64,000 nucleotides of DNA from Streptomyces flavofungini (GCF_014650815.1 NZ_BMVR01000004.1:1-64000); one strand, 5' to 3'; counted from the stretch's first letter, positions 42,109-53,487 are shown. Notes: a model not told the origin generated them from the sequence alone. Numbers and translations: made by a program.

Positions 42109-42945
42109 ATGCCGCAGACCGAACTCGGCGTGGGCCCCGTCGCGTACGACGACAGCGGCGGTGACGGCCTGCCCGTCGTCCTGGTGCACGGGCCCGCCCA
42201 GGACGGCACGGTCTGGCAGCACGTCGTCGACCGGCTCGGCGCCCCCTTCCGCTGCCTGGTGCCGACGCTCTCGTACGGCAGCCATCGCGTACCGCTGAAG
42301 CCCGGCGCCAGGCTCACGCCGCGCACGATGGCGCTGCTCGTCGGGGAGTTCGCGGACGCGCTCGGGCTCGGGGACGAGACGGTGTTCGTCGAGAACGACG
42401 GCGGGCGGCTGCAGCAGCTGGTCGCGGAGCGGCCCGAGCGGTTGGGGCGGCTGGTGATCGCGGGCTGCGAGGCCTTCGACAACTGTCCGCCGGGCGCGGG
42501 CGGCAAGCTGCTCGACGTGGCGTCCCGGATGCCCGGGGGCATCGCGCTGCTCGCGCACGGGCTCGCCGTCCGCCCGCTGCGCCGCGTGCCCGGCACGGGG
42601 TATGCCGTGATGGCGCACCGTCCCGTGCCGCACGACCTCATCGACGGCTGGATCGAACCACTGCGCAAGAACCCCGTCGCGCGCCGCGTGCTGGTCGACT
42701 ATCTGCGGGCCGTCAGCAAGACGGACCTGATGGCGGCCGTCGAGGGCCTGCGCGCCTACGACCGCCCCGCCCTGGTCGTCTGGGGCAGGCAGGGCCGCAT
42801 GATGCCGCCCGAGCACGGCCGCCGCCTGGCCACGCTGCTGCCCCGGGGACGCCTGGTCGAGCTGGACGACTGCGGCACGCTGATCCCCCTCGACCGTCCG
42901 GACGGACCGGCCGACGCGATCCGGGAGTTCGCCGACGAGAAGTGA
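42109..42945 (+). CDS. alpha/beta-fold hydrolase
   Basis: 278 residues. LPVVLVHGPAQDGTVWQHVV near the N-terminus (oxyanion HGP), nucleophile elbow TVFVENDGGRLQQLV where an Asp stands in place of the usual Ser (haloalkane-dehalogenase-like GxDxG arrangement), and PALVVWGRQGRMMPPE. At the expected catalytic His the sequence reads DCGTLIPLD, with Thr. Catalysis is therefore uncertain. It follows ridA by 78 bases on the same strand and may belong to the anthranilate operon, for example as ring-opening or thioester hydrolase. The role is not established. Confidence 0.8.
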   Translation: MPQTELGVGPVAYDDSGGDGLPVVLVHGPAQDGTVWQHVVDRLGAPFRCLVPTLSYGSHRVPLKPGARLTPRTMALLVGEFADALGLGDETVFVENDGGRLQQLVAERPERLGRLVIAGCEAFDNCPPGAGGKLLDVASRMPGGIALLAHGLAVRPLRRVPGTGYAVMAHRPVPHDLIDGWIEPLRKNPVARRVLVDYLRAVSKTDLMAAVEGLRAYDRPALVVWGRQGRMMPPEHGRRLATLLPRGRLVELDDCGTLIPLDRPDGPADAIREFADEK

Positions 42946-43038
42946 ACCGGACCTCGCGCGGTCCGACCGGACCGCACGGGATCTGATCGGACCGCACGGG
43001 ACCCGGCCGGGCCGGACCTCGCGAGGCCTCGGCGGATC

Positions 43039-44490
43039 TCACGCCCGCGGTGCGAACTTCCGCGACGAGAACACCGCGTCGTCCCGCGCGCTCACGCCAT
43101 CCGTCAGCCACCAGTGCGTCGGCGTCGACCCGTACGTCCCTTGCAGCTTCGTCCACGTCCAGGAGAGGACCACCTCGTCCTTGCCGTCGCTGTCGAAGTC
43201 GGCGGCGGCGTGCACCTGCTTCCAGCCGCTGGCGGCGGGGACGCGCATGCCGTCGACCCGGGCGGGCGGCTTGCGGACGAGCCGGCCGGTCCGGCGGTCG
43301 CGGTCGATGAGGACCGGGGTCCGCGGGTGGTCGCGCAGGAGCGCGTCGCGGCCGTCGCCGTCGGGGTCGACGGCCGTGTACGAGCCCAGGCGGGCGATCC
43401 TGGGCACCCGGTACGTGCGCACGGTGCCGTCTCCGCCCGGGTAGACGGCGTAACTGCCGTGGACGTCGGCGCTCTCCTTGGACGCGCCGGGTTCGTCGTT
43501 GCGCTCGCCGTCGTCGCCGACGGCGAGATCGCGGGTGCCGTCGCCGTCGAAGTCGCCGAACGCGTGGCCGTTGCCCTTGCGCACGGTACGGCTCGTGGCG
43601 GCGAGGCCGCCGTCGGAGCGGGCGGCGAAGTACTCGCCCGCGGACTGCTCGCCGTCGTTGCCGTAGTGCACGTACACGCCGGTGGTACGCGGCTTGCCCG
43701 CTGCGGGCGGTTCGTCCGCGGAGAGGGTGCCGTACGACGCCGGGCCCGCGTCCGCCAGCGGGCGCCGCTCCGTGCGCGCCGCCGCGCCCGCCCGGGAGAA
43801 CGGGCCGAACAGCAGCGCCACGGACGTGCCGTCCGCCCGCAGCCCCGCCAGGTCGTGGCGCCCGTCGCCGTCGAAGTCGCCGCGCACCGTCCCGCTGTAA
43901 CCCTCCGCCGCGTCCTGCGCGGGCAGTCGGAGCCGGGTCGCTGCCCCGGCGCGCCGGGGTCCGGCCGGGCCGCCCCACGTCACGTACTCGACACCGCGCT
44001 GCGCCAGGCCGGAGGGACCCCGCTCCTGCGCGGGCACGTCCTCGCCGCCCCGGGTGACGAAGTCAGGGAAGCCGTCGTCGTCCAGGTCGGCGGTCGTGTC
44101 GGGGAGCGGCGCCTCGGTCGACGGGGGTTCGGCGGCGGGCAGCCCGAGCTCGCGCGACGTGTACACGGTGCGGGTCGTCGGGTCCAGGCCGCGCGCGGAG
44201 CCGAAGACCACGGCGACGGCGGGCGGCGGGCCGCCCTGCTGTCCGGGCGAGGGCACCGCCGCCTTCATGAGCAGGTCGCGGTGTCCGTCGCCGTTGATGT
44301 CGTCGGGGTCGGCGGAGCCGCGACCGGGCTTCGGCGGGCGGCTCTTCGTCGGTACGACGTCCGGGGCGCGCGCGGCGGACGCGTTCCCGCCCGACGTGCC
44401 GGACCCGTCGGCACCGGACCCGCCGCACCCCGCCAGGAGGGCGAGCGCGGCGCAGACGGCGAACGGGCGGGTCACGGTGCGAGCAGGCAT
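43039..44490 (-). CDS. VCBS/FG-GAP-repeat lipoprotein
   Basis: 483 residues. Lipoprotein signal with lipobox ALLAGC. The mature protein has about six calcium-binding FG-GAP loops (DINGDGHRD, DLDDDGFPD, DFDGDGRHD, DFDGDGTRD, DPDGDGRD, DFDSDGKDE), predicting a seven-bladed integrin-like beta-propeller on the outer face of the membrane. Such proteins are abundant in Streptomyces; ligand and function are unknown. Downstream of the HTH-MurA gene on the same strand (68-base gap), so possibly cotranscribed. Between it and the convergent hydrolase lie short CGGACCGCACGGGA direct repeats (about 42970-43000). Confidence 0.85.
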   Translation of the reverse strand: MPARTVTRPFAVCAALALLAGCGGSGADGSGTSGGNASAARAPDVVPTKSRPPKPGRGSADPDDINGDGHRDLLMKAAVPSPGQQGGPPPAVAVVFGSARGLDPTTRTVYTSRELGLPAAEPPSTEAPLPDTTADLDDDGFPDFVTRGGEDVPAQERGPSGLAQRGVEYVTWGGPAGPRRAGAATRLRLPAQDAAEGYSGTVRGDFDGDGRHDLAGLRADGTSVALLFGPFSRAGAAARTERRPLADAGPASYGTLSADEPPAAGKPRTTGVYVHYGNDGEQSAGEYFAARSDGGLAATSRTVRKGNGHAFGDFDGDGTRDLAVGDDGERNDEPGASKESADVHGSYAVYPGGDGTVRTYRVPRIARLGSYTAVDPDGDGRDALLRDHPRTPVLIDRDRRTGRLVRKPPARVDGMRVPAASGWKQVHAAADFDSDGKDEVVLSWTWTKLQGTYGSTPTHWWLTDGVSARDDAVFSSRKFAPRA

Positions 44491-44558
44491 GGGGCACACC
44501 TTCACACCGGGACCCGCCCGGACTCCAGCGCCGGCCGGTAACCACCGGCCAGGGCGCC

Positions 44559-46088
44559 TCAGATGTCCCGGAACGTCTCGATCTGGGCGCCGACCGAGTT
44601 CAGCCGCTCCGCCAGGTCCTCGTAGCCGCGGTTGATCACGTACACATTGCGGAGCACCGACGTGCCCTCGGCCGCCATCATCGCGAGCAGCACCACCACG
44701 GCGGGCCGCAGCGCGGGCGGGCACATCATCTCGGCGGCGCGCCAGCGCGTCGGGCCCTCGACGAGCACCCGGTGCGGGTCGAGGAGCTGCAGGCGTCCGC
44801 CGAGGCGGTTGAGGTCGGTGAGGTAGATCGCGCGGTTGTCGTAGACCCAGTCGTGGATGAGGGTCTTGCCCTGCGCCGCCGCCGCGATGGCCGCGAAGAA
44901 GGGGACGTTGTCGATGTTGAGCCCGGGGAAGGGCATCGGGTGGATCTTGTCGATGGGCGCCTCCAGCTTGGAGGGGCGCACCGTGAGGTCGATGAGGCGG
45001 GTGCGGCCGTTGTCCGCCGCGTACTCCGCCGACCGGTCGTGGTCGAGGCCCATCTCCTCCAGGACCGCGAGCTCGATCTCCAGGAACTCGATCGGCACCC
45101 GCTTGACCGTCAGTTCGGACTCGGTGACGACGGCGGCGGCCAGCAGGCTCATCGCCTCGACCGGGTCCTCCGACGGGGAGTAGTCCACGTCCACGTCGAT
45201 GGTGGGGACGCCGTGCACGGTCAGCGTGGTGGTGCCGATGCCCTCGACCTTGACGCCGAGCGCCTCCAGGAAGAAGCACAGGTCCTGGACCATGTAGTTG
45301 GAGGAGGCGTTGCGGATGACCGTCGTGCCGTCGCTGCGGGCGGCGGCGAGCAGGGCGTTCTCGGTCACGGTGTCGCCGCGCTCGGTCAGCACGATCGGAC
45401 GGTCGGGCGTGACGTCGCGGGCGACCTCCGCGTGGTACAGCCCCTCGGTCGCGGCGATGTCCAGGCCGAAGCGGCGCAGCGCGATCATGTGCGGCTCGAT
45501 GGTGCGGGTGCCGAGGTCGCAGCCGCCCGCGTAGGGCAGCTTGAAGTGGTCCATGCGGTGCAGGAGCGGGCCCAGGAACATGATGATCGAGCGGGTGCGG
45601 CGGGCGGCCTCCGCGTCGATGGCGTCCATGTCGAGCTGCGCGGGCGGCACGATCTCCAGGTCGACACCGTCGTTGATCCAGCGGGTGCGCACGCCGATGG
45701 AGTTGAGGACCTCGAGGAGGCGGTAGACCTCTTCGATGCGGGCGACGCGGCGCAGCACCGTGCGGCCCTTGTTCAGCAGCGACGCGCACAGCAGGGCGAC
45801 GCAGGCGTTCTTGCTCGTCTTGACGTCGATCGAGCCCGAGAGGCGACGGCCGCCGACGACCCGCAGATGCATCGGCCCGGCATAGCCCAGCGAGACGATC
45901 TCGCTGTCGAGCGCCTCGCCGATACGGGCGATCATCTCAAGGCTGATGTTCTGGTTGCCCCGCTCGATGCGGTTGACGGCGCTCTGGCTGGTGTTGAGCG
46001 CCTCGGCCAACTGCGCCTGAGTCCAGCCGCGGTGCTGCCGGGCGTCACGAATGAGCTTGCCGATGCGTACGAGGTAGTCGTCTGCCAT
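44559..46088 (-). CDS. XRE-HTH domain fused to a MurA-like enolpyruvyl transferase
   Basis: 509 residues. Residues 8-65 are an XRE-type helix-turn-helix (IGKLIRDARQHRGWTQAQLA ... SQSAVNRIERGNQNISLEMI); residues about 73-505 are a UDP-GlcNAc 1-carboxyvinyltransferase fold. The active-site Lys (KTSKNACVALL) and the fosfomycin-target Cys (PYAGGCDLGTRTIEPH, about 188) are kept, although the flanking residues differ from the classical LPGGCxIGARPVD. MurA makes the first committed peptidoglycan precursor. The fusion is known in Streptomyces genomes beside aconitase, and its role is not established to my knowledge. A palindrome lies 11-28 bases before its start codon. Confidence 0.92.
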   Translation of the reverse strand: MADDYLVRIGKLIRDARQHRGWTQAQLAEALNTSQSAVNRIERGNQNISLEMIARIGEALDSEIVSLGYAGPMHLRVVGGRRLSGSIDVKTSKNACVALLCASLLNKGRTVLRRVARIEEVYRLLEVLNSIGVRTRWINDGVDLEIVPPAQLDMDAIDAEAARRTRSIIMFLGPLLHRMDHFKLPYAGGCDLGTRTIEPHMIALRRFGLDIAATEGLYHAEVARDVTPDRPIVLTERGDTVTENALLAAARSDGTTVIRNASSNYMVQDLCFFLEALGVKVEGIGTTTLTVHGVPTIDVDVDYSPSEDPVEAMSLLAAAVVTESELTVKRVPIEFLEIELAVLEEMGLDHDRSAEYAADNGRTRLIDLTVRPSKLEAPIDKIHPMPFPGLNIDNVPFFAAIAAAAQGKTLIHDWVYDNRAIYLTDLNRLGGRLQLLDPHRVLVEGPTRWRAAEMMCPPALRPAVVVLLAMMAAEGTSVLRNVYVINRGYEDLAERLNSVGAQIETFRDI

Positions 46089-46098
46089 GGGTGCAGGC

Positions 46099-46116
46099 TA
46101 TCTCAGATATGAGATG
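46099..46116 (-). promoter_or_regulatory. TATCTC-N6-GAGATG palindrome at the HTH-MurA promoter
   Basis: ATCTCA-GATA-TGAGAT is a perfect inverted repeat (46100-46115). It sits directly upstream of the start codon, a position typical for autorepression. The same half-sites at the same spacing occur before the aconitase gene at 49606-49623. Confidence 0.65.
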
Positions 46117-46225
46117 GCGTAAGCGTTGGGGTGGGCCATTGGTGGAGTGACCGGTATCGAGCGGAGCGCGGGGCCAGCTCGCGCCCGCGGGAGCCGCCCG
46201 GCGCCCGGGAGTTGAGCCGGGCCGC

Positions 46226-46267
46226 ACCGGGCGCCGGGCGCGTCGTCCGCCGCGCCCGGCGCCCGGT
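46226..46267 (-). terminator. hairpin after the amidohydrolase gene
   Basis: Perfect 17-bp stem (46226-46242 with 46251-46267), eight-base loop, 30 bases beyond the stop of the leftward amidohydrolase gene. Confidence 0.8.
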
Positions 46268-46296
46268 CGGCCGAAGCCGACCGAGGTCACGGGCGG

Positions 46297-48219
46297 TCAG
46301 CCGCAGCCGCACGACCCGCGCGGCCGGCCCGCCGCCCGCGTCACCCGGGCGGCGGCCGCGCGCCCCGACGGCGACTCGCCGTCGTGCACCACTGTGCCTC
46401 CGGCGAGCGTGAGCCGCACTTCGGCGCCGCTGATGTCGGCTACCGGACACCGCGTCACATCACGGTCGAGCAGCACCAGATCCGCCTGCTTGCCCGCCTC
46501 GACGGTTCCGGTGAGATGCGCCATACGAAGCTGTCGCGCGGCGCCGAGCGTGTGCATGAGCAGCGACGACGTGCGGCTGATGCCCTCCTTGGCGCGGTAG
46601 AGGTCGCCCTCTCCTTCGGCGTCCGTGCCGCGCCGGTCGACGGCGGTGCGCACCTGGTTCCACACCTGGAGCGGATCGACGGGCCAGTCGGAGCCACCCG
46701 AAAGCCGCGCGCCGTGCGACTGCAGGCCGCGCGCCGGGTACAGCCAGCGGTGGCGCGCCGCGCCGAGGTAGGGGAGCAGCGCGTCCACCGTCCAGGCGTT
46801 CCGTGTCGCCCATTGCAGCTGCATACAGGCGACGACGCCGAGTTCGGCGAACCGGCGCAGGTCGGCCGGGTCGACGAGCTGCAGGTGCGCGATGGTGTTG
46901 CGGACGTCGCGGCGGCCGGTCCGGCGCAGCGCGTAGGCGTAGCCGTCGAGGGCGGTGCGCACGGCCCGGTCGCCGATGGCGTGCGCGTGCAGCTGCCAGC
47001 CCTCGGCGTTGCAGGCGGCGGTGAGCCGTCCGAAGTCCGCGGCCGACACATACAGGTCGCCCCGGTGGTCGGTGGGCTTGCCGTCCTTGTCCAGATACGG
47101 CTTGAGGAGGGCGGCGGTCTGCGCCGGATGTTCGATGACGCCGTCGAGGAAGACCTTGACGGTGCCGAACCGGAGCCCGCGCACACCGTCGAAGTCGGCG
47201 CGCAGCTTCTTCGCGTACGCAACCGCACCGCGCGGGTCCTTGGCCTGTTCGGAGGTGAGCCGGAGTGCGGGCACGATCCGCTGCGGCAGCTTGCCCGCCG
47301 CGGCGAGCGCCCGGTACAGGGCCAGCTCCTCCGCGCCCGTCACCGCTTCCATGAACGTGGTGATCCCCGACGCCGCCGCCTCGGCGAACACCTTCGCGGC
47401 GGCGGCCACGAGCGCGGCCTCGTCGGGCTCGGGGATGTGCCGGGACACCAGGGGCTGGGCGTCGTCCTTGAGCACGCCGGTCGGCTTGCCGTCCGGCCCC
47501 TTGACGATCTTGCCGCCGATGGGGTCCGGCGTAGCGGCGGTGATCTTCGCGATGTCCAGCGCGCGCTGATTGACCCACATGTTGTGGCCGTCGCCGCCGC
47601 GCAGGACGACGGGGCGGCGGGTGGGCAGGGCGTCGAGCATCGAGTGGTGCGGGGCGGTGCCGCGCGGAAGGAGCCCCACCGGGTTCCAGTCCTCCACGAC
47701 CAGCCACCCGTCGGGCTCGTCGCCGGACGTGTCCTTCAGGAACCCGGTGAGGGTCTTCCGCAGGTCCTCGGCGGTCTGCTCGGCCCCGTCGAGCGACGGC
47801 CGGAGCGACCGGGAGGCCGCGTCCGTCGGGTGGGCGTGCCCGTCGTGGATCCCGCTGAGCAGGCTGCCGCCGTGCCCGTCGACGACCTCGGTGTCCCGTC
47901 CGGCGAACCGCCGCACCTCGGCGTCCGACCCCACCGCGAGGATCCGCCCGTCCCGCCCGACGGCGACCGCCCGCGCGGGCCCGGACCCGCGCACGCCGGT
48001 GAACACCCGCGCGTCGTGCACCACGAGCGCGGCGGCGCGGCGGGGTCCGCGCGCGGCCGGGGCGGCGGCGGAGGCGGGGGCGCCGGCCGCGGCGACGAGT
48101 CCGGTGGCCCCGACGGCACCGGCGGCGGCGAGCAGACTGCGCCGGGCGAGTCCCGAAGACGGCGGCGTCGGCGCGTTCGGCGGCTTCGGCGCGGGCGGTG
48201 CGGACGGCTCGGCAGGCAT
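46297..48219 (-). CDS. Tat-exported amidohydrolase (YtcJ-like)
   Basis: 640 residues. Twin-arginine signal LARRSLLAAAGAVGATGLVA followed by APASAAA. Metal-dependent amidohydrolase family 3: HDGHAHPTDAA (metal HxH), GGDGHNMWVNQRAL, FGTVKVFLDGVIEH (Lys ligand position), WQLHAHAIGDRAV, IAHLQLVDP and LSGGSDWPVDPL. Substrate not predictable; extracellular hydrolysis of an amide, lactam or ester. ATG 48219 has GGAG seven bases upstream; another ATG at 48237 is possible. The C-terminus ends GSCGCG. Divergent from a LacI regulator that may control it. Confidence 0.88.
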   Translation of the reverse strand: MPAEPSAPPAPKPPNAPTPPSSGLARRSLLAAAGAVGATGLVAAAGAPASAAAPAARGPRRAAALVVHDARVFTGVRGSGPARAVAVGRDGRILAVGSDAEVRRFAGRDTEVVDGHGGSLLSGIHDGHAHPTDAASRSLRPSLDGAEQTAEDLRKTLTGFLKDTSGDEPDGWLVVEDWNPVGLLPRGTAPHHSMLDALPTRRPVVLRGGDGHNMWVNQRALDIAKITAATPDPIGGKIVKGPDGKPTGVLKDDAQPLVSRHIPEPDEAALVAAAAKVFAEAAASGITTFMEAVTGAEELALYRALAAAGKLPQRIVPALRLTSEQAKDPRGAVAYAKKLRADFDGVRGLRFGTVKVFLDGVIEHPAQTAALLKPYLDKDGKPTDHRGDLYVSAADFGRLTAACNAEGWQLHAHAIGDRAVRTALDGYAYALRRTGRRDVRNTIAHLQLVDPADLRRFAELGVVACMQLQWATRNAWTVDALLPYLGAARHRWLYPARGLQSHGARLSGGSDWPVDPLQVWNQVRTAVDRRGTDAEGEGDLYRAKEGISRTSSLLMHTLGAARQLRMAHLTGTVEAGKQADLVLLDRDVTRCPVADISGAEVRLTLAGGTVVHDGESPSGRAAAARVTRAAGRPRGSCGCG

Positions 48220-48458
48220 GGTCACTCCAAGGCGCATACGTCGGCTGGGTCGTGACCGCACGCTGCGTGAGTAACCCGTTAACCAGAACCCACCCCGAAC
48301 GACGAATTCCGCAGCCCCGCACACGCGAGATCCCCGACCGCACGCCCGCACGCCCGCGCGACCCACGCCCGCACCCCCCTCCGCCGTACCCCCCTTCCGC
48401 CGCACCCTCTTTCCGCCGCCCCCCTTCCCTCGCGGCCCCCCGTCCGTACGATGTCCGC

Positions 48459-49487
48459 GTGCCGGACAGCGGACCGACCCTCGCCGACATCGCGCGCGCC
48501 GCCGAGGTGTCGACCGCGACCGTCTCGCACGCGCTCAACGGCACCGGGCGGCTCGCCGACGCGACCCGGCGCCGGGTCCGCGCGACGGCGACCGCCCTCG
48601 GCTACGGCGCCCCGCGCACGGGCCCGCGCACCCGCACCCTCGGCATCGCCGTCACCACGTTCCCGGGCCCGTGGAACTACACCGAGATCGCCTACTTCGC
48701 GCGCGCCGTCACCGCGGCCACCGCCGCCGCCCACGCGCACGGCTACGCGCTCACCACGCTGCCCGCCGACCGCGTCGCCGACGCCGCCTGGCACACGCTC
48801 GCCGTCGACGGCATGCTCATCGCCGACAGCCCGCCGGGCGACCCGATGGCACGGGCCCTGCGCGCCCGCGGCATCCCGCTGGTCTTCGACGGCGTCCCCG
48901 GCGACGTGCACGAGGGCGACCACTGGATCGACAACGACCACACCGCCACCACCCGCCAGGTCCTTGACCACCTGACGGCCGCCGGTGCCCGGCGCATCGC
49001 CCTGCAGTCGGGCAGCGGCACCGAGACGTACGCGCGCGTGGTGACGGAGACGTACGAGGAGTGGTGCGCGGCGCACGGCGTCGCGGCCCGCGCCGTGCGG
49101 TTCGAGGAGGCCGACACCGAGGGCCGGACCTTCGACGGGCTGCTCACCGGCGCCGACCGCGCCGACGCCGTGTACGCCGCGTACGACCCGGGCGGCCGCC
49201 AGCTCCTCGCGGCCGCGCGCCGCCACGGACTGCGGATCCCCGAGGACCTGCTCCTGGTGTGCGCGAGCGAGGATCCGGGGTACGCGGAGACCGCGCCGCC
49301 CGTCACCACCGTGAGCCTCAACCCGGAACTCATGGCCCGCGCGGCCGTGGCCCGCCTGGTCGCCCTGGTCGAGGGCGCCCACCCGCCGGCCCCCGGCCCG
49401 ACCGCCGTACCGGCGGCACTCCACGTGCGGACCTCGTCCGGACGGACCTCCCGCCCCCGCGCCCCGCAGGCGCGCCCGCCGCGATGA
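48459..49487 (+). CDS. LacI-family transcriptional regulator
   Basis: 342 residues. HTH at the N-terminus (PTLADIARAAEVSTATVSHALNGTGRLADATRRRV) and hinge, then a periplasmic-binding-like effector domain ending in VTTVSLNPELMARAAVARLV. Start GTG 48459 is six bases after TACGAT, a TAnnnT -10 box, and has no Shine-Dalgarno, so a leaderless transcript is likely. The effector is probably a sugar or nucleoside by family habit. It is divergent from the Tat amidohydrolase; the 239-base gap includes GTAACCCGTTAAC at about 48274, which is not a classical LacI operator. Confidence 0.88.
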   Translation: MPDSGPTLADIARAAEVSTATVSHALNGTGRLADATRRRVRATATALGYGAPRTGPRTRTLGIAVTTFPGPWNYTEIAYFARAVTAATAAAHAHGYALTTLPADRVADAAWHTLAVDGMLIADSPPGDPMARALRARGIPLVFDGVPGDVHEGDHWIDNDHTATTRQVLDHLTAAGARRIALQSGSGTETYARVVTETYEEWCAAHGVAARAVRFEEADTEGRTFDGLLTGADRADAVYAAYDPGGRQLLAAARRHGLRIPEDLLLVCASEDPGYAETAPPVTTVSLNPELMARAAVARLVALVEGAHPPAPGPTAVPAALHVRTSSGRTSRPRAPQARPPR

Positions 49488-49605
49488 GCGCACGCTCGAC
49501 ATGAGGGCCCACCCGACCCGCACCCGGCATCAGCGCACGCCGGACCTCCGCTGTGACAGGGCAGCGGGGCGCGCCTCGTCGCCACGGCGGGTCATGTACT
49601 AGAGT

Positions 49606-49623
49606 TATCTCGACATCGAGATA
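49606..49623 (+). promoter_or_regulatory. TATCTC-N6-GAGATA palindrome upstream of aconitase
   Basis: TATCTCGACATCGAGATA is a near-perfect palindrome (arms TATCTCGA/TCGAGATA). About 145 bases before the acn start. Same half-sites and spacing as 46099-46116 in front of the HTH-MurA fusion. Confidence 0.65.
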
Positions 49624-49680
49624 TCTGCCGAGGCGCGCCGCGGCCGCACGCCATCATCGAGTCCGATCGGTAAGGGTTAC

Positions 49681-52492
<2,812 letters not shown>

Positions 52493-52511
52493 GCGGCGGC
52501 GCACAGCGGTT

Positions 52512-52559
52512 GAGGGCCGCACCCCGTCCACCGGACGGGGTGCGGCCCTCCGGCCTTTT
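52512..52559 (+). terminator. intrinsic terminator after acnA
   Basis: Perfect 18-bp stem (52512-52529 with 52533-52550), three-base loop, followed by TTTT at 52556-52559. The clearest rho-independent terminator in the window. Confidence 0.95.
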
Positions 52560-52562
52560 GCG

Positions 52563-52952
52563 CTAGACGGGCCAGCCGCCGTACGGGACCGTGATCAGTT
52601 CCATGGCGTGGCCCGACGGGTCCAGGAAGTAGACGCCTCGGCCGCCGTCGTTGGTGTTGATCTCGCCCGGCACCTTCTGGTGCGGGTCGGCCCAGTGCTC
52701 GACGCCGCGGGCCTCGATCTTCTCGTACGCCGCGGTGAACTCCTCCTCGGAGACGAGGAACGCGTAGTGCTGCGGTGTGAGGGACTCGGCGGGGATCGTG
52801 GCGAAGTCCAGGGTGACCGAGTTGTTCAGGTCGACCGCGATGAACGGGCCCCATTCCGCGGTGATGTCGAGTCCCAGCAGGTCGGTGAAGAACTCTGCGG
52901 ACTCCCGGTTGTCCCGGGCGTGGACGATCGTGTGATTGAGCTGGACCGGCAA
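52563..52952 (-). CDS. VOC-family (glyoxalase/dioxygenase fold) protein
   Basis: 129 residues. Paired beta-alpha-beta-beta-beta modules: LNHTIVHARDNRESAEFFTDLLGLDI and GVYFLDPSGHAMELITVPYG, giving His and Glu metal ligands. TTG start with GGAGG six bases upstream. Members act as glyoxalases, dioxygenases or drug-binding proteins; no specific role can be named. Convergent with acnA, sharing its terminator region. Confidence 0.85.
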   Translation of the reverse strand: MPVQLNHTIVHARDNRESAEFFTDLLGLDITAEWGPFIAVDLNNSVTLDFATIPAESLTPQHYAFLVSEEEFTAAYEKIEARGVEHWADPHQKVPGEINTNDGGRGVYFLDPSGHAMELITVPYGGWPV

Positions 52953-53070
52953 GGAATGCCTCCATGGGCATGTCCCGCACCTCCATGCCTCACCCAGGCG
53001 GTGACCGGCACGCGATGCTGCCGGGGATCTTAGGCAGGGGCGGCGCGCGCTGTCGAGCGCGTTCCTTCGG

Positions 53071-53391
53071 TCAGTCGTGTGCGGGCTCGGCGCCCACCAG
53101 TGCGAGCAATCCCGGGAAGCGGGCGTCCAGTTCCCTGCGGCGCAGCACCACCGAGCGGCTGTTGCCGTTGTCGACCATGCGGAGCAGGCCCGCCTCCCGC
53201 ATCACCTTGAAGTGGTGCGACGTCGTCGACTTCGACACCGGCAACTGGAAGTAGGCGCAGGTGCGTTCGGCTTCCTCGGGCTCGCGCAGGAACTGGGCGA
53301 TCACAGCGAAGCGCAGCGGGTCGGCGAGCGCGTGCAGGACCGTGCGCAGGTCCATCTCGTCGGGCCGGGGGTGGCCGTCTTCGTCCGGCAT
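53071..53391 (-). CDS. ArsR-family winged-helix regulator
   Basis: 106 residues. LRTVLHALADPLRFAVIAQF, the opening helices, and recognition helix SKSTTSHHFKVMREAGLLR, then wing VDNGNSRSVVLRRRELDARFPG. The metal-binding ELCVCDL motif is not present (ERTCAYFQLPVSKS has a single Cys), so the inducer is unlikely to be a metal. Divergent from an MFS drug exporter with an inverted repeat between them: probably a repressor of that exporter. A start at 53424 is also possible. Confidence 0.88.
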   Translation of the reverse strand: MPDEDGHPRPDEMDLRTVLHALADPLRFAVIAQFLREPEEAERTCAYFQLPVSKSTTSHHFKVMREAGLLRMVDNGNSRSVVLRRRELDARFPGLLALVGAEPAHD

Positions 53392-53465
53392 GGCGGCTCG
53401 GTCCTTTCGATCGGCTCGGGACAACAGGTTCTACTTGCATCGTACCTCCTGTGCGTGCCAAGGTC

Positions 53466-53487
53466 AGGTTCGATCCAAACCGAACCT
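53466..53487. promoter_or_regulatory. AGGTTCG-N8-CGAACCT operator between arsR-type gene and MFS exporter
   Basis: Perfect seven-base arms (53466-53472, 53481-53487) in the 121-base divergent gap, 26 bases before the exporter ATG. Suits a dimeric ArsR-type repressor. Confidence 0.65.

Noticed and set aside
34038..42945. Phenylacetate (paa) catabolic cluster, suggested by the PaaX regulator
   Set aside because: No paaABCDE epoxidase genes or PaaK-type ligase motifs are present, whereas the fused monooxygenase/old-yellow-enzyme protein is specific to the 2-aminobenzoyl-CoA/salicylyl-CoA type.
48274..48286. LacI operator in the amidohydrolase/LacI divergent gap
   Set aside because: GTAACCCGTTAAC lacks the central CG symmetric arrangement of LacI-family sites; the symmetry is poor.
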